DNA from: Pseudoponticoccus marisrubri
Lineage (GTDB): Bacteria; Pseudomonadota; Alphaproteobacteria; Rhodobacterales; Rhodobacteraceae
DNA length: 64,000 nt
Direction: 5' to 3'
Assembly: GCF_001482405.1 (NCBI RefSeq)
Contig: NZ_LPXO01000006.1
Coordinates: forward strand, 1 to 64,000
The notes beneath the pieces are model-generated. The model did not search any database. It saw only the letters and a program-made list of their open reading frames with translations, and had not been told where the DNA came from. The position numbers and the translations under genes were made by a program. Positions 20,334-29,298 of this stretch are shown in pieces. The first letter of the stretch is position 1. Each line of letters starts with the position of its first letter.

Positions 20334-20489
20334 ATGCGCGACAGACCCGACCTTTTCGCACCTGAACAGGCGTATCGCCAAGGGGAGCAAGCCTGCTGGC
20401 GCGATGCGCTCAAGCAGGCGGTGGACCTGGTGGCGCCGCCCGACTTTCCGCTCGAATCGCTGATCGACCGTATCGAGGCGCGGCCATGA
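20334..20489 (+). CDS. small protein upstream of hemP
   Basis: 51 residues (MRDRPDLFAPEQAYRQGEQACW...), probably helical with an amphipathic segment ALKQAVDLV. The start is chosen for the GAGG site 5 bases upstream. Its stop codon overlaps the hemP ATG (ATGA), so translation is coupled. It is not a named family to me. Because of the shared leader it is probably part of the same iron response. Confidence 0.6.
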   Translation: MRDRPDLFAPEQAYRQGEQACWRDALKQAVDLVAPPDFPLESLIDRIEARP

Positions 20490-20662
20490 GCCATATGGAC
20501 CGCACCCCGCCCGAGGCGCAGCGCCGCGACCCCGTGGACCGGCTGCCCGTGCATGATGCTCGCGCGCTTGTCGGGGGCGAGGGGCTGGCCCGGATCATCC
20601 TCGACGATGCGGTCTACACGCTGCGCATCACCCATGCAGGCAAGCTGATCCTGACCAAGTGA
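20486..20662 (+). CDS. hemP: hemin uptake protein HemP
   Basis: 58 residues. The C-terminal half carries the HemP signature: VYTLRITHAGKLILTK, with a preceding DARALVGGEG turn. HemP proteins are small cytoplasmic proteins associated with heme uptake loci; in some bacteria they activate heme-receptor transcription. No heme receptor or hmu ABC genes are adjacent, which is common in roseobacters. It overlaps the upstream small gene by 4 bases. Confidence 0.85.
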   Translation: MSHMDRTPPEAQRRDPVDRLPVHDARALVGGEGLARIILDDAVYTLRITHAGKLILTK

Positions 20663-20677
20663 CAGCGCGCACGGGGA

Positions 20678-20759
20678 ATGTCCTCTCCCGCACGCGCCGC
20701 GCCTGACCGGTGTCGCCACGGGCGGCCGGCTGCGCTAGGGTGCCGAAAAGAGAGGACAT
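20678..20759 (+). promoter_or_regulatory. long-range inverted repeat that covers the next gene's ribosome-binding site
   Basis: ATGTCCTCTC at 20678-20687 is the exact reverse complement of GAGAGGACAT at 20750-20759, which contains the Shine-Dalgarno of the gene starting at 20761. In RNA the two arms could pair across a 62-base loop and hide the ribosome-binding site. Confidence 0.4.
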
Positions 20760-20760
20760 C

Positions 20761-21807
20761 ATGGCGCACTGGCTCAAGAACCCCCATCGCGGCACGCCGA
20801 TCCCCGGGCTGGAGCCGCTGCCCTCCACCGACGCGCAGGCGGTGGCCGACAGCCTCGCCGCCTGCCCGGCCCACGCCCCCACGCCACTGACAGAGGCCCC
20901 CGGGATTGCGGCCGCGGCCGGGGTCGCCTCGGTCCATGTCAAGGACGAGCGGGGGCGCATGGGGCTGGGCAGTTTCAAGGCGCTCGGCGCCGCCTATGTC
21001 ATCGCGCATGCGGCGCAGGAGGCGGCCCCCGCGGGGCCGGACGGCACCACGCTGGCCGGGCACACCTATGTCACGGCCAGCGCGGGCAATCACGGCATGT
21101 CGGTCGCGGCCGGGGCGGGGATCTTCGGTGCGCGGGCGGTGATCTACCTGTCCGAGACCGTGCCCGAGAGCTTTGCCGCCCGGCTGCGGGACAAGGGGGC
21201 AGAGGTCGTGCGCGAGGGCGCCACCTACGAGGACAGCATGGCCGCCGCCGAGCGCGCCGCCGAAGACAAGGGCTGGACCCTGCTCTCGGACAGTTCATGG
21301 CCCGGCTATACAGACCTGCCGCACCGGTTGATGGAAGGCTACCTGCAGCTTGCCGCCGAGGCCGCCGAACAGATCGGCACGCCGCCCACCCATGTCCTGC
21401 TGCAGGCCGGGGTGGGCGGGCTGGCCGCTGCGGTGGCCGCCCATGCGCGGCAGGTCTGGGGCGACGCGCCCACCATCCTCGTGGTGGAACCCGAGGCTGC
21501 GCCCGCGCTGATGGAAAGCCTGCGCGCGGGCCGGGTCTGCGACACGGCGGGGCCGGTCTCGACCATGGGGCGGCTGGATTGCAAGACGCCCTCGATGATC
21601 GCGCTGGCCGGGCTGTCACGGGATGCGGACCTGGCCGTCACGGTGACGGATGACGCGGTCGCCGCCGCCCTGCCGGCCCTCGCAAGGGACGGGTTCGAAA
21701 CCACGCCCTCGGGCGGGGCGGGGCTGGCGGCGCTGCTGGACGGGCTTCCCGGTCTCGATGCCGACAGCCGCGTGCTGGCCTTCGTGACCGAGATGCCCGA
21801 TGGCTGA
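20761..21807 (+). CDS. diaminopropionate ammonia-lyase family PLP enzyme
   Basis: 348 residues, fold-type II PLP enzyme. The PLP lysine lies in LGSFKALGAAY and the phosphate-binding/glycine loop in TASAGNHGMSVAAGAGIF. C-terminal features TMGRLDCKTPSMIALAGL resemble diaminopropionate ammonia-lyase (YgeX), which converts 2,3-diaminopropionate to pyruvate and ammonia. It is shorter than E. coli YgeX, so a related beta-elimination on another amino acid is possible. The ATG follows AGAGAGGA. It overlaps the next gene by 8 bases, so this is the first gene of a tight three-gene operon. Confidence 0.75.
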   Translation: MAHWLKNPHRGTPIPGLEPLPSTDAQAVADSLAACPAHAPTPLTEAPGIAAAAGVASVHVKDERGRMGLGSFKALGAAYVIAHAAQEAAPAGPDGTTLAGHTYVTASAGNHGMSVAAGAGIFGARAVIYLSETVPESFAARLRDKGAEVVREGATYEDSMAAAERAAEDKGWTLLSDSSWPGYTDLPHRLMEGYLQLAAEAAEQIGTPPTHVLLQAGVGGLAAAVAAHARQVWGDAPTILVVEPEAAPALMESLRAGRVCDTAGPVSTMGRLDCKTPSMIALAGLSRDADLAVTVTDDAVAAALPALARDGFETTPSGGAGLAALLDGLPGLDADSRVLAFVTEMPDG

Positions 21808-22966
21808 CTGGGCCCCGCCCCTGCCGCCGGCCGCGTTCGAGGCGCGCGCCGCCGCATTGCAGGCGCGCATGGGCCATGACGGGATCGACGCGCTGCTGCT
21901 GACCACGCCGGCGGATGTCTTCTATGTCACGGGCTTCCTGACCCGGTTCTGGGAAAGCCCGGCGCGCCCGTGGTTCGTCCTCCTGCCCGCTTCGGGCGGC
22001 CCGGTCGCGGTGATCCCGGCCATCGGCGCGCCGCTGATGCGGCGCTGCCACGCGGAGGTGATCCGCACATGGCCCAGCCCGGACCCGGAGGATGACGGGG
22101 TGAGCCTGTTGACCGAGACCCTGGCCGGGCTGGTGTCTGAGGGCGGCCGGATCGGCCTGCCCATGGGGCTCGAGACGCATCTGCGCGCCCCGCTCGGCAC
22201 CTATCACGCGGTGCGGGACGCGCTGGCGCCGCGCCGCTTCGTCGATGCGACGGCCACGGTCCAGCGGGTGCGCGAGATCAAGTCCGAACCTGAGGTCGCC
22301 CTGATCCGCGAGGCCTGCGCCATTGCCGGGCGGGCCATCGACCGCGTGCCCGACATTGCCGGGCCCGGCACGCCACTCGATGCCGTCTTCCGCGCCTTCC
22401 AGTCGGCCCTGCTGGAGGAAGGCGCCGAATGGGTGTCCTACGTGGCGGGCGGCGCGGGGCCGGAGGGCTACGCAGACGTGATCTCGCCCGCCGATGCGCG
22501 CCCCTTGGCCCCGGGCGACGTGCTGATGCTGGACACCGGCGCCGTGCGGCAGGGCTATTTCTGCGATTTCGACCGCAACTGGTCGGTCGGCCCGCCCTCG
22601 GACGCGGTGCGCCGGGCGCAGGACGCGCTATATGCCGCGACCGAGGCCGCGCTGGACCAGCTGCGCCCCGGCATGACCGCGCGCGACGCGCATGCGATCC
22701 TGTCCGAGACCACGCGCGCCCATGGCGCCACGCCCTGCGAGGGGCGGCTGGGCCACGGGCTGGGCATCACCCTGACCGAGTGGCCCTCCTTCACGCCGCG
22801 CGACGACACGCCCCTGCGCGAGAACATGGTGCTGACGCTGGAGCCCTCGGCCGAGACCGTGCCCGGCCGCATCCTCTGCCACGAGGAAAACATCGTGCTG
22901 CGCGCGGACGGGCCGGAGCTGCTGTCGCCGCGCGCCCCCGCGACGCTGCCGGAACTGGGGACATGA
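21800..22966 (+). CDS. M24 family (Xaa-Pro peptidase-like) metallohydrolase
   Basis: 388 residues: an N-terminal creatinase-like domain (about 1-150) and a C-terminal pita-bread domain. Metal ligands appear intact: Asp in MLDTGAVRQGYFCDFD (two Asp), His in GRLGHGLGITL, Glu in MVLTLEPSAE and in HEENIVL. It could be an aminopeptidase P or a C-N hydrolase on a small substrate, as for creatinase or ectoine hydrolase. Its position between a PLP lyase and an Asp/Glu-racemase-type enzyme favours small-molecule catabolism. It overlaps both neighbours. Confidence 0.82.
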   Translation: MADWAPPLPPAAFEARAAALQARMGHDGIDALLLTTPADVFYVTGFLTRFWESPARPWFVLLPASGGPVAVIPAIGAPLMRRCHAEVIRTWPSPDPEDDGVSLLTETLAGLVSEGGRIGLPMGLETHLRAPLGTYHAVRDALAPRRFVDATATVQRVREIKSEPEVALIREACAIAGRAIDRVPDIAGPGTPLDAVFRAFQSALLEEGAEWVSYVAGGAGPEGYADVISPADARPLAPGDVLMLDTGAVRQGYFCDFDRNWSVGPPSDAVRRAQDALYAATEAALDQLRPGMTARDAHAILSETTRAHGATPCEGRLGHGLGITLTEWPSFTPRDDTPLRENMVLTLEPSAETVPGRILCHEENIVLRADGPELLSPRAPATLPELGT

Positions 22967-23703
22967 GCCGGCCCTATACGCTCGTCTCGGTGCCGCAGCC
23001 CGTGACGCTGGGCTTGATCGTGCTGCAGGTCGACGAGACGGTCGAGCAGGACATGCGCCACCTGTTCCCGCCGGGCGAGGTGGCGCTGCATGTCACGCGC
23101 ATCCCCTCGGGCGCGGACCTGACGCCCGAGACCATCGCCGACATGGCGGCCGCCCTGCCCGCCGCGGCGGCGCTGCTGCCGGCGGCCGCCTCTTTCGACG
23201 CGATCGCCTATGCCTGCACCTCGGGCACGCGGCTGAGCGGCGCGGCGCGGGTGGGCGAGTTGATCCGCAGCGCCTGCGGCACGCGCGCGGTCACCAACCC
23301 GATGACCGGCACGCTGGCCGCGCTGGCGGCGCTGGAGGTGCGCCGAGTCGCCGTCGTCTCGCCCTATATCGCGGCGGTGGCGCAGCCGATCTGCGACGGG
23401 CTGGCCGAGGCCGGCCATCTCGTGACCCACGCCATCAGCTTTGGCGAACAGGTCGAGGCGCGGGTGGCGCGGATCGCCCCCGCCTCGATCCTCGAGGCGG
23501 TGCTGGAGGCCGGACAGGCACCGGGGACCGAGGCGGTCTTCGTCTCCTGCACCAACCTGCGCGCGCTGGAGATCGTGGCCGAGGCCGAGGCCGCGCTGGG
23601 CCTGCCGGTGGTCACCAGCAACCTTGCATTGGGCTGGCACATGGCGCGGCTGTCGGGGCGGCGGCTGCCCGAGGGCGCGCCGGGACGGCTGGCCCGGCTC
23701 TGA
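22963..23703 (+). CDS. Asp/Glu racemase superfamily protein (maleate isomerase / EutA-like)
   Basis: 246 residues. The paired catalytic cysteines of this superfamily are in AYACTSGTRLSG and FVSCTNLRALEIV, with the RVAVVSPYIAAVAQPICDGL helix-strand typical of maleate cis-trans isomerase and arylmalonate decarboxylase. The ATG overlaps the preceding stop (ATGA). Cluster partners suggest a shared catabolic substrate. The protein family also includes EutA of ectoine utilisation operons; assignment to a specific reaction is not possible. Confidence 0.75.
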   Translation: MSRPYTLVSVPQPVTLGLIVLQVDETVEQDMRHLFPPGEVALHVTRIPSGADLTPETIADMAAALPAAAALLPAAASFDAIAYACTSGTRLSGAARVGELIRSACGTRAVTNPMTGTLAALAALEVRRVAVVSPYIAAVAQPICDGLAEAGHLVTHAISFGEQVEARVARIAPASILEAVLEAGQAPGTEAVFVSCTNLRALEIVAEAEAALGLPVVTSNLALGWHMARLSGRRLPEGAPGRLARL

Positions 23704-23706
23704 GGC

Positions 23707-24534
23707 TCAGACCCGCGCCTCGGCCTGCATCGCCTGCGCCCCGTCGCCCCGCGCGGCCCAGAGATCCATGCCCCCCTCGACCCGCCGGCCCGCGATCGTG
23801 AAGGGCGCCATGCCGGCCAGCGGCGCGGTGCCGCGGAAGGAAAAGCGGCGCAAGGGCTGGCCCAGGCTGCGCGTGGCGAGATCGGCCAGCAAGGTCGCCG
23901 TCAGCGGCCCGTGAAAGACCAGCCCCTCATAGCCCTCGACCTGCCGGGCATAATCCACGTCGTAGTGGATGCGGTGGCCGTTGAAGGTCAGCGCCGAGTA
24001 GCGGAACAGCATGACCTGCGTCGGCTGCACCGTCTCTGTCACCTCGGCCCCCTCGGGCGCACGGGGCGGCACGGGCGCGGGCGCCGCCGGGTCAGGGTCG
24101 GCGCGGTAGACGATGTCATGTTCCTCGGTCAGCGCCACCTGCCCGCCCGTCAGGATCTCGTGGCGCACAGTCACGAAACAGAGCGGCCCCGACCGGCCCG
24201 ATTTCTCGGTCACGTCCAGGATGGTCGAGCGTTTGACCGCCGCCTGCCCCAGCACCAGCGGCGCGGCAAAGTCCAGCCGCCCGCCGGCCCACATGCGCCG
24301 CGGCAGGTCCACCGGCGGCAGGAAGCCGCCGCGTTTGGGATGCGCGTCGCGGCCCAGCCCGCTGGCCGGCACCGCCTCGAGGAAATAGAGCCAGTGCCAG
24401 AGCGGTGGCAGCGCGTCGCCCTCGGCCAGCGAGGGCGTCCGGTCCAGCGTCGCCTGCATGAAGCGCGCGGGCCGGGGCAGAATCACGTCGTGATGCTCTT
24501 CGGTCCGGCCGATCCAGTCCGTCAGCTCCGCCAC
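23707..24534 (-). CDS. MaoC-like FAS1-type acyl-CoA hydratase (mesaconyl-C4-CoA hydratase-like)
   Basis: 275 residues. It is a double-hotdog protein with the hydratase-2 style motif LFRYSALTFNGHRIHYDVDYARQVEGY (catalytic Asp/His region), matching mesaconyl-C4-CoA hydratases and HTD2-like dehydratases. It would hydrate a 2-enoyl-CoA or mesaconyl-CoA. The start is GTG, supported by GGAGGG within the end of the upstream gene 8 bases earlier. It is the last gene of a minus-strand run with very short gaps. Confidence 0.78.
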   Translation of the reverse strand: MAELTDWIGRTEEHHDVILPRPARFMQATLDRTPSLAEGDALPPLWHWLYFLEAVPASGLGRDAHPKRGGFLPPVDLPRRMWAGGRLDFAAPLVLGQAAVKRSTILDVTEKSGRSGPLCFVTVRHEILTGGQVALTEEHDIVYRADPDPAAPAPVPPRAPEGAEVTETVQPTQVMLFRYSALTFNGHRIHYDVDYARQVEGYEGLVFHGPLTATLLADLATRSLGQPLRRFSFRGTAPLAGMAPFTIAGRRVEGGMDLWAARGDGAQAMQAEARV

Positions 24535-24537
24535 GGC

Positions 24538-25203
24538 TCAGCCCTCCATCGGTTCGATCAGCTGCGGCCCGCGGGCGCGGTTGGAGTTGACCTCGACCGG
24601 CACGCGATGCCAGCGCAAGCTGCCCTCGGGCGCGGGCTGCATCAGCGTGGCCGCGCCCTTGCCCTCTTCGCCCAGCCACTTGGCCCAGTCGGCGCGCTCC
24701 AGCACCACGGGCATGCGGTGATGGATGGCCGACATCTCGTCACTGGCGGCGCAGGTCACGATGGCGCAGGTGCGGTGCTCTTCCTCCTCACGCGACCAGT
24801 CCTGCCAGATCCCGGCAAAGACCAGCGGGTCGCCGTCCCGGCGCGTGATGTACCAGGGCAGGCGGTTGTCCTGGCCATCCTTGGTCCATTCGAAAAAGCC
24901 GCTGGCCGGGACGAGGCAGCGCCGCTCGCGGCAGGCGGATCTGAAGGCGGGTTTCTCGGCCACCGTCTCGGCACGGGCATTGATCAGCAGCGGGCCGTCA
25001 TTGGGTTTCTTGTACCAATGCGGGATGAAGCCCCAGCGCATCGCCGCCAGCCGCCGCTGCCCGTCAAGGGTATGGGCCACGTGGATGCGGTTGGTGGGGC
25101 AGACATTGTAATTGGGCACCTCGGGCAGGTCGTTGGCCGGCACCGCCTCGAACATCTGCGCCATGGCATCGGGCGGCAGGGTGATGGCGAACCGTCCGCA
25201 CAT
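24538..25203 (-). CDS. SOS response-associated peptidase (HMCES/YedK family)
   Basis: 221 residues. Met1 is followed by the catalytic Cys2 (MCGRFAI), the abasic-site crosslinking residue. Other family residues are visible: NYNVCPTN, NARAETVAEKPAFR (Asn and Glu), and HHRMPVVL with the conserved His. It forms a thiazolidine DNA-protein crosslink with abasic sites in single-stranded DNA and so protects forks. It has no adjacent SOS gene and no LexA box that I could see. Confidence 0.93.
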   Translation of the reverse strand: MCGRFAITLPPDAMAQMFEAVPANDLPEVPNYNVCPTNRIHVAHTLDGQRRLAAMRWGFIPHWYKKPNDGPLLINARAETVAEKPAFRSACRERRCLVPASGFFEWTKDGQDNRLPWYITRRDGDPLVFAGIWQDWSREEEEHRTCAIVTCAASDEMSAIHHRMPVVLERADWAKWLGEEGKGAATLMQPAPEGSLRWHRVPVEVNSNRARGPQLIEPMEG

Positions 25204-25209
25204 GACCGC

Positions 25210-26409
25210 TCAGCCCTTGCCGAGGCCGGAATAGAGCAGCAGGCCCCAGGACGCCAGCTCGCGCTCGAGCTTCATCCAGTGGCTGCCAAAGGTCAGCGCG
25301 TCCATGCCCGCCCCGGCCGCGATCTGGGACAGGCTGCGCACGCCGTCGATCCCGGCGATCAGCGGCGCGGCCTCGCGCGGGAGCCGCAGGCTGGTCTTGA
25401 TCCCGTGCAGGGTCAGCGGCACGGTGCCGACCTGCGCCACCTCCTGCGCCAGCCGCGCCGCGGGGGCGCCGCGCAGATGCGGGATCAGCGCGCGGTTGGT
25501 GGCCGTGGCCGGTTTGCGCATGTCCTCGGACGGTACGGCATAGCCGACATGCAGCTTGATGACGCCGCGCAGCTTCTCGGCCGCGCCCATCGCCTGGGCC
25601 TCGCCCAGCCCCTCGGGGCGGATCTTCGTCAGCCGCGACAGGTCATAAAGCGCAGGCGTGCAGAAGCTCTGCAGCCGCCACCCGGTCTCGTCCATGATCG
25701 TCAGCAGCTCGGGCGCGGTGAAGGCCCGGTCCTGCCCGTGCAGCAGCAGGTCGTAGAACCCCGCATCGCTGGCCTTGTGATCCACGAGGTTGCTGTTGAC
25801 GGCAAAGGGATGCCCCTCGGGCAGATCGCGCACCAGCCCGCGCGCGGCCTTCAGCCGCTCCTTGGGCGACAGGCCGGCAAAGAGCGTGTCGAAGGCTTGC
25901 TGCAACGGGTATACGCCGGACCGCCCGTAAGGCGCGTAGACCATGAAGCCCAGCCCGCCGCCGGGCGCCAGCGCCGCGCGCAGCGCCCGGAACCCCGCCG
26001 CCGGGTCGGGCAGGTGATGCAGCACGCCGCAGCAGTCGATATAGTCGAACTGGCCATACTCGGCCGCATCGAGCAGCGAGCCGGTCTCGAAGCGGATCAT
26101 GTCCAGCTTGCGCACCTTGGCGCGCGCCTCGGCCACCTTGCGCGAGGCGCCGGACAGGTCGAGATAGGTGATCTCGGCCGGGCGCTTGTGATGCGCCAGC
26201 ACCGTGGCCAGCTGGATCAGCCCGTCGCCGGTGCCGCCGCCGGCCACCAGCACGCGCAGCGGCTGTGACCAGTCGCGCTGGCCGGCAAACAGGAAATGGT
26301 CGATCTCGTGCGGATGCGAGGGCGAGCCGGTGATCAGGCGCTTCTTCTCGTCCTTGGGATCACGTTCGGGATAGGGATAGGCTTCGTATTGTTCCTGGAC
26401 CGTGACCAT
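25210..26409 (-). CDS. class I SAM-dependent methyltransferase
   Basis: 399 residues. The N-terminal two-thirds is a Rossmann methyltransferase: motif I LRVLVAGGGTGDGLIQLA, the acidic end of strand 2 EITYLDLSGAS, motif IV FDYIDCCGVLHHLPDP. The C-terminal 120 residues are an extra domain (HLRGAPAARLAQEVAQVGT...) resembling the winged-helix ends of roseobacter proteins of this type. The substrate is unknown. The start at MVTVQEQYEAYPYPERDP follows AGAGGG; the YPYP segment is a common feature of this group. Confidence 0.85.
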   Translation of the reverse strand: MVTVQEQYEAYPYPERDPKDEKKRLITGSPSHPHEIDHFLFAGQRDWSQPLRVLVAGGGTGDGLIQLATVLAHHKRPAEITYLDLSGASRKVAEARAKVRKLDMIRFETGSLLDAAEYGQFDYIDCCGVLHHLPDPAAGFRALRAALAPGGGLGFMVYAPYGRSGVYPLQQAFDTLFAGLSPKERLKAARGLVRDLPEGHPFAVNSNLVDHKASDAGFYDLLLHGQDRAFTAPELLTIMDETGWRLQSFCTPALYDLSRLTKIRPEGLGEAQAMGAAEKLRGVIKLHVGYAVPSEDMRKPATATNRALIPHLRGAPAARLAQEVAQVGTVPLTLHGIKTSLRLPREAAPLIAGIDGVRSLSQIAAGAGMDALTFGSHWMKLERELASWGLLLYSGLGKG

Positions 26410-26468
26410 CGGGCGCCCTCTTCGATCTTCGGCGCGACAGTGGCACGGCCCCGCGGCAATGTCCAAGC

Positions 26469-26771
26469 TCAGCCGCGCGATTTCGCAAGGTCGAGCCGCG
26501 TTTGCAGCACCGCGATCTCGGACAGGATCTGCGCACGGCGGTCCCGGTCCGCCGTGTCGCGCAGGGTCTCGCGCAGCCGGGCCAGCTCGCGGCTGAGGGT
26601 GACCGCCTCGGGCACGGCGCCGTTCTGCTTCAGGATCCGCCCCATGATCGAGCTGTCGGGATCGTCCTCGCGCGGCAGCGGCTTGCCCGCGCCGGGCAGG
26701 TTGTCGAAGGCGCCCTCCTTCTCGGCGGCGCGGATCCGTGCGGTGATGAGGTCGATCAACGGATGGTCCAT
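26469..26771 (-). CDS. DUF1992 (DnaJ-homologue C28-like) protein
   Basis: 100 residues. It matches the short DUF1992 domain: the opening LITARIRAAEKEGAFDNLPGAGKPL is the family signature, followed by a long helical arm. The same domain occurs in eukaryotic DNAJC28, without a J-domain here. Function is not established. Start ATG at 26771 because the signature begins a few residues later, though the ribosome-binding site is weak. Confidence 0.8.
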   Translation of the reverse strand: MDHPLIDLITARIRAAEKEGAFDNLPGAGKPLPREDDPDSSIMGRILKQNGAVPEAVTLSRELARLRETLRDTADRDRRAQILSEIAVLQTRLDLAKSRG

Positions 26772-26892
26772 GGCGGCCACGATACGGCGGGTCGGCGCCG
26801 TGGGAAAGGCCCCGGGCGCCCGACCGCTTGAAACGCGCCCCTTTTCACGGCAAAGAAGGCCCGTCTTACCCCCTCCCCGTTCGGAACCTTTG

Positions 26893-27558
26893 ATGGCCAA
26901 GCTTTACCACGTTCCCCTGTCACCGTTCTGCCGCAAGGTCCGCCTGTCGCTGGCTGAAAAGAAGATCGAGTGCGAGCTGGTCGAGGAGCGCTACTGGGAG
27001 AAGGACCCCGATTTCCTGCGCCGCAACCCCGCCGCCAAGGTGCCGGTGCTGCGCATCGACGGCAAGATCATGGCCGAATCCGGGGCGATCTGCGAATGGA
27101 TCGAGGAGAAGTATCCCGACCCGCCGCTGATGCCGCGCTCGGCCGATGCGCGGTTCGAGGTGCGCCGGCTGGTGTCGTGGTTCGACGACAAGTTCCACCA
27201 CGAGGTGACGTCGAAACTGCTCTACGAGCGGGTGAACAAGAAGGTGATGAAGGCGGGTTTCCCGGATTCGGGAAACGTGAAATCCGGCGCCAAGGCGATC
27301 AAGTACCATCTGGATTACATGGCATGGCTGCTGGATCACCGCCGCTGGCTGGCCGGCGATGCCATGACGCTGGCCGATTTCGCCGCCGCCGCGCACCTGT
27401 CGGCGCTGGACTATATCTCGGACGTGGACTGGAACCGCTCCGAAGTGGTCAAGGACTGGTACGCCAAGATCAAGTCGCGCCCGGCCTTCCGCAACATCCT
27501 TGCCGACCAGGTGCCGGGCTTTCCGCCACCGGCGCATTATGCCGATCTCGACTTCTGA
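26893..27558 (+). CDS. glutathione S-transferase family protein
   Basis: 221 residues. The thioredoxin-fold N-domain has [11 protein letters not shown] near residue 10 and the glutathione gamma-glutamyl motif [23 protein letters not shown] (cis-Pro and Glu-Ser). The C-domain is all-helical with the usual [13 protein letters not shown]-capping box. The Ser/Cys at SPFC suggests a beta/omega-like class. The 3' end overlaps queG by 20 bases. Confidence 0.9.
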   Translation: MAKLYHVPLSPFCRKVRLSLAEKKIECELVEERYWEKDPDFLRRNPAAKVPVLRIDGKIMAESGAICEWIEEKYPDPPLMPRSADARFEVRRLVSWFDDKFHHEVTSKLLYERVNKKVMKAGFPDSGNVKSGAKAIKYHLDYMAWLLDHRRWLAGDAMTLADFAAAAHLSALDYISDVDWNRSEVVKDWYAKIKSRPAFRNILADQVPGFPPPAHYADLDF

Positions 27559-28624
27559 GACCGCACCGGACCCGCTGTCGCTGAAGTCCCGGCTTCTGGC
27601 AGAGGCGCGGCAGGTGGGCTTTGCCGGGGCCCGCCTCTGCCGGCCCGGCGACGTGCCCCAGGTGATGGACCGGCTGCGCGCCTTTCTCGCCCGCGGCTAT
27701 CACGGGCAGATGGGCTGGCTGGCCGAGCGCGCGCATTGGCGCGGCGATCCGACCGCGCTCTGGCCCGAGGCGCGGTCCGTCCTGATGCTGGCCGAGAATT
27801 ACGGCCCCGACCATGACCCGCTGGACGTGCTGGGCCAGCGCGACCGCGCCGCGATCTCGGTCTACGCGCAGAACCGCGACTATCACGACGTGGTCAAGAA
27901 ACGCCTGAAACGGCTGGGCCGCTGGCTGATCGCCGAAGCCGAGGCCAAGACGGGCGAGGCGCCGCAGATCAAGGTCTTTGTCGACACCGCGCCGGTGCCG
28001 GAAAAGGCGCTGGCGCAGGCGGCGGGCCTGGGCTGGCAGGGCAAGCACACCAACCTCGTCAGCCGCGAGCTGGGCTCCTGGCTGTTCCTCGGCGCGATCT
28101 TCACCACGCTGGAGCTGCCCCCCGACGCGGCCGAGACCGATCACTGCGGATCCTGCCGCAAATGCCTGGATATCTGCCCGACCGACGCCTTCCCGGCGCC
28201 CTACCAGCTGGATGCGCGGCGCTGCATTTCCTACCTGACGATCGAGCATCGCGGCCCGGTAGACGCGGCGCTGCGGCCGGGGCTGGGCAACCGGATCTAT
28301 GGCTGCGACGACTGCCTGGCCGTCTGCCCGTGGAACAAGTTCGCCCGCCGCGCCGAAGAGGTGAAATACCACGCCCGCGACGATCTGCGCGCGCCGGCTT
28401 TGGCCGAACTGGCCAAGCTGGACGATGCCGGGTTCCGCGCGCACTTCTCGGGCTCGCCCATCAAGCGGATCGGGCGCGACCGTTTCGTGCGCAACGTCGC
28501 CTACGCGATCGGCAATTCCACGGATCCCTCCCTGACCGGGGCGGTGCAGCCGCTTTGCGAAGATGATGATGCGGCGGTGGCCGATGCGGCCCGCTGGGCC
28601 GTCGGGCGCCTCAAGGCGCTTTGA
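27539..28624 (+). CDS. queG: epoxyqueuosine reductase QueG
   Basis: 361 residues. It performs the last step of queuosine synthesis in tRNA, using cobalamin and two 4Fe-4S clusters. The cluster cysteines are visible in [16 protein letters not shown] and [14 protein letters not shown]. The catalytic Asp region is [26 protein letters not shown]. The C-terminal HEAT-like segment ([18 protein letters not shown]) is complete. The start lies within the 3' end of the GST gene, indicating coupled expression. Confidence 0.95.
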   Translation: MPISTSETAPDPLSLKSRLLAEARQVGFAGARLCRPGDVPQVMDRLRAFLARGYHGQMGWLAERAHWRGDPTALWPEARSVLMLAENYGPDHDPLDVLGQRDRAAISVYAQNRDYHDVVKKRLKRLGRWLIAEAEAKTGEAPQIKVFVDTAPVPEKALAQAAGLGWQGKHTNLVSRELGSWLFLGAIFTTLELPPDAAETDHCGSCRKCLDICPTDAFPAPYQLDARRCISYLTIEHRGPVDAALRPGLGNRIYGCDDCLAVCPWNKFARRAEEVKYHARDDLRAPALAELAKLDDAGFRAHFSGSPIKRIGRDRFVRNVAYAIGNSTDPSLTGAVQPLCEDDDAAVADAARWAVGRLKAL

Positions 28625-28848
28625 CGGGCGCTGAGCTGCCATCCCAGCGCCCGGAGCGCCGGCCCGCAATTCCTTGGGAGAAAAAGGGCTGTCACTCACC
28701 GGTTACATGGCAGCGCGCACCGATCCGCGCAAGCCCGGCGCAAGGCAACGTGAGGACAGCCGCTGCCGGGTTTGATTTACGCCGCCAAACACCATCTATT
28801 ATGGCAAGATAGACGCGCCCGCCGGGCGCAGGCGATCGGAGGATGCAC

Positions 28849-29298
28849 ATGGCAAAATACGAACGACGGCCGGAGGTTATCGAAAGCCTGACCCCCGAGC
28901 AGTTCCACGTCACCCAGCGCTCGGGCACCGAGCGGCCGGGCACCGGCGAATATTTGCACAACAAGGCCGCCGGGATCTACGTGGACGTGGTCTCGGGCGA
29001 GCCGCTCTTCGCCTCGGCCGCGAAATACGAATCGGGCTGCGGCTGGCCGAGCTTCGTCAAACCCATCGAACCTGACAATATTGTCGAGCTGCGCGACACC
29101 AGCCACGGCATGATCCGCACCGAGGTCCGCTCGGCCCATGGCGACAGCCACCTGGGCCATGTCTTTCCCGACGGGCCGAGCGATCGGGGCGGGCTGCGCT
29201 ACTGCATCAACTCGGCCGCGCTGCGCTTCATCGCGCGCGAGGACATGGAGGCCGAGGGCTATGGCCAGTATATCGACCAGGTCGAGGACGTGGAATGA
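28849..29298 (+). CDS. msrB: methionine-R-sulfoxide reductase MsrB, zinc-free type
   Basis: 149 residues. The catalytic cysteine is in [14 protein letters not shown], with the resolving-type cysteine in SGCGWPSF. The two CxxC zinc motifs of most MsrB proteins are absent: the first region reads DVVSGEPLF. It reduces the R form of protein methionine sulfoxide in the cytosol with thioredoxin. The ATG at 28849 is 6 bases after GGAGG; the ATG two codons earlier abuts the site. It overlaps the next gene (ATGA). Confidence 0.93.
   Translation: MAKYERRPEVIESLTPEQFHVTQRSGTERPGTGEYLHNKAAGIYVDVVSGEPLFASAAKYESGCGWPSFVKPIEPDNIVELRDTSHGMIRTEVRSAHGDSHLGHVFPDGPSDRGGLRYCINSAALRFIAREDMEAEGYGQYIDQVEDVE

Noticed and set aside
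21800-22966. The M24 protein as ectoine hydrolase (DoeA/EutD)
   Set aside because: It has the fold and ligands but I do not see DoeA-specific sequence, and doeB, the transporter and regulators of ectoine operons are missing.
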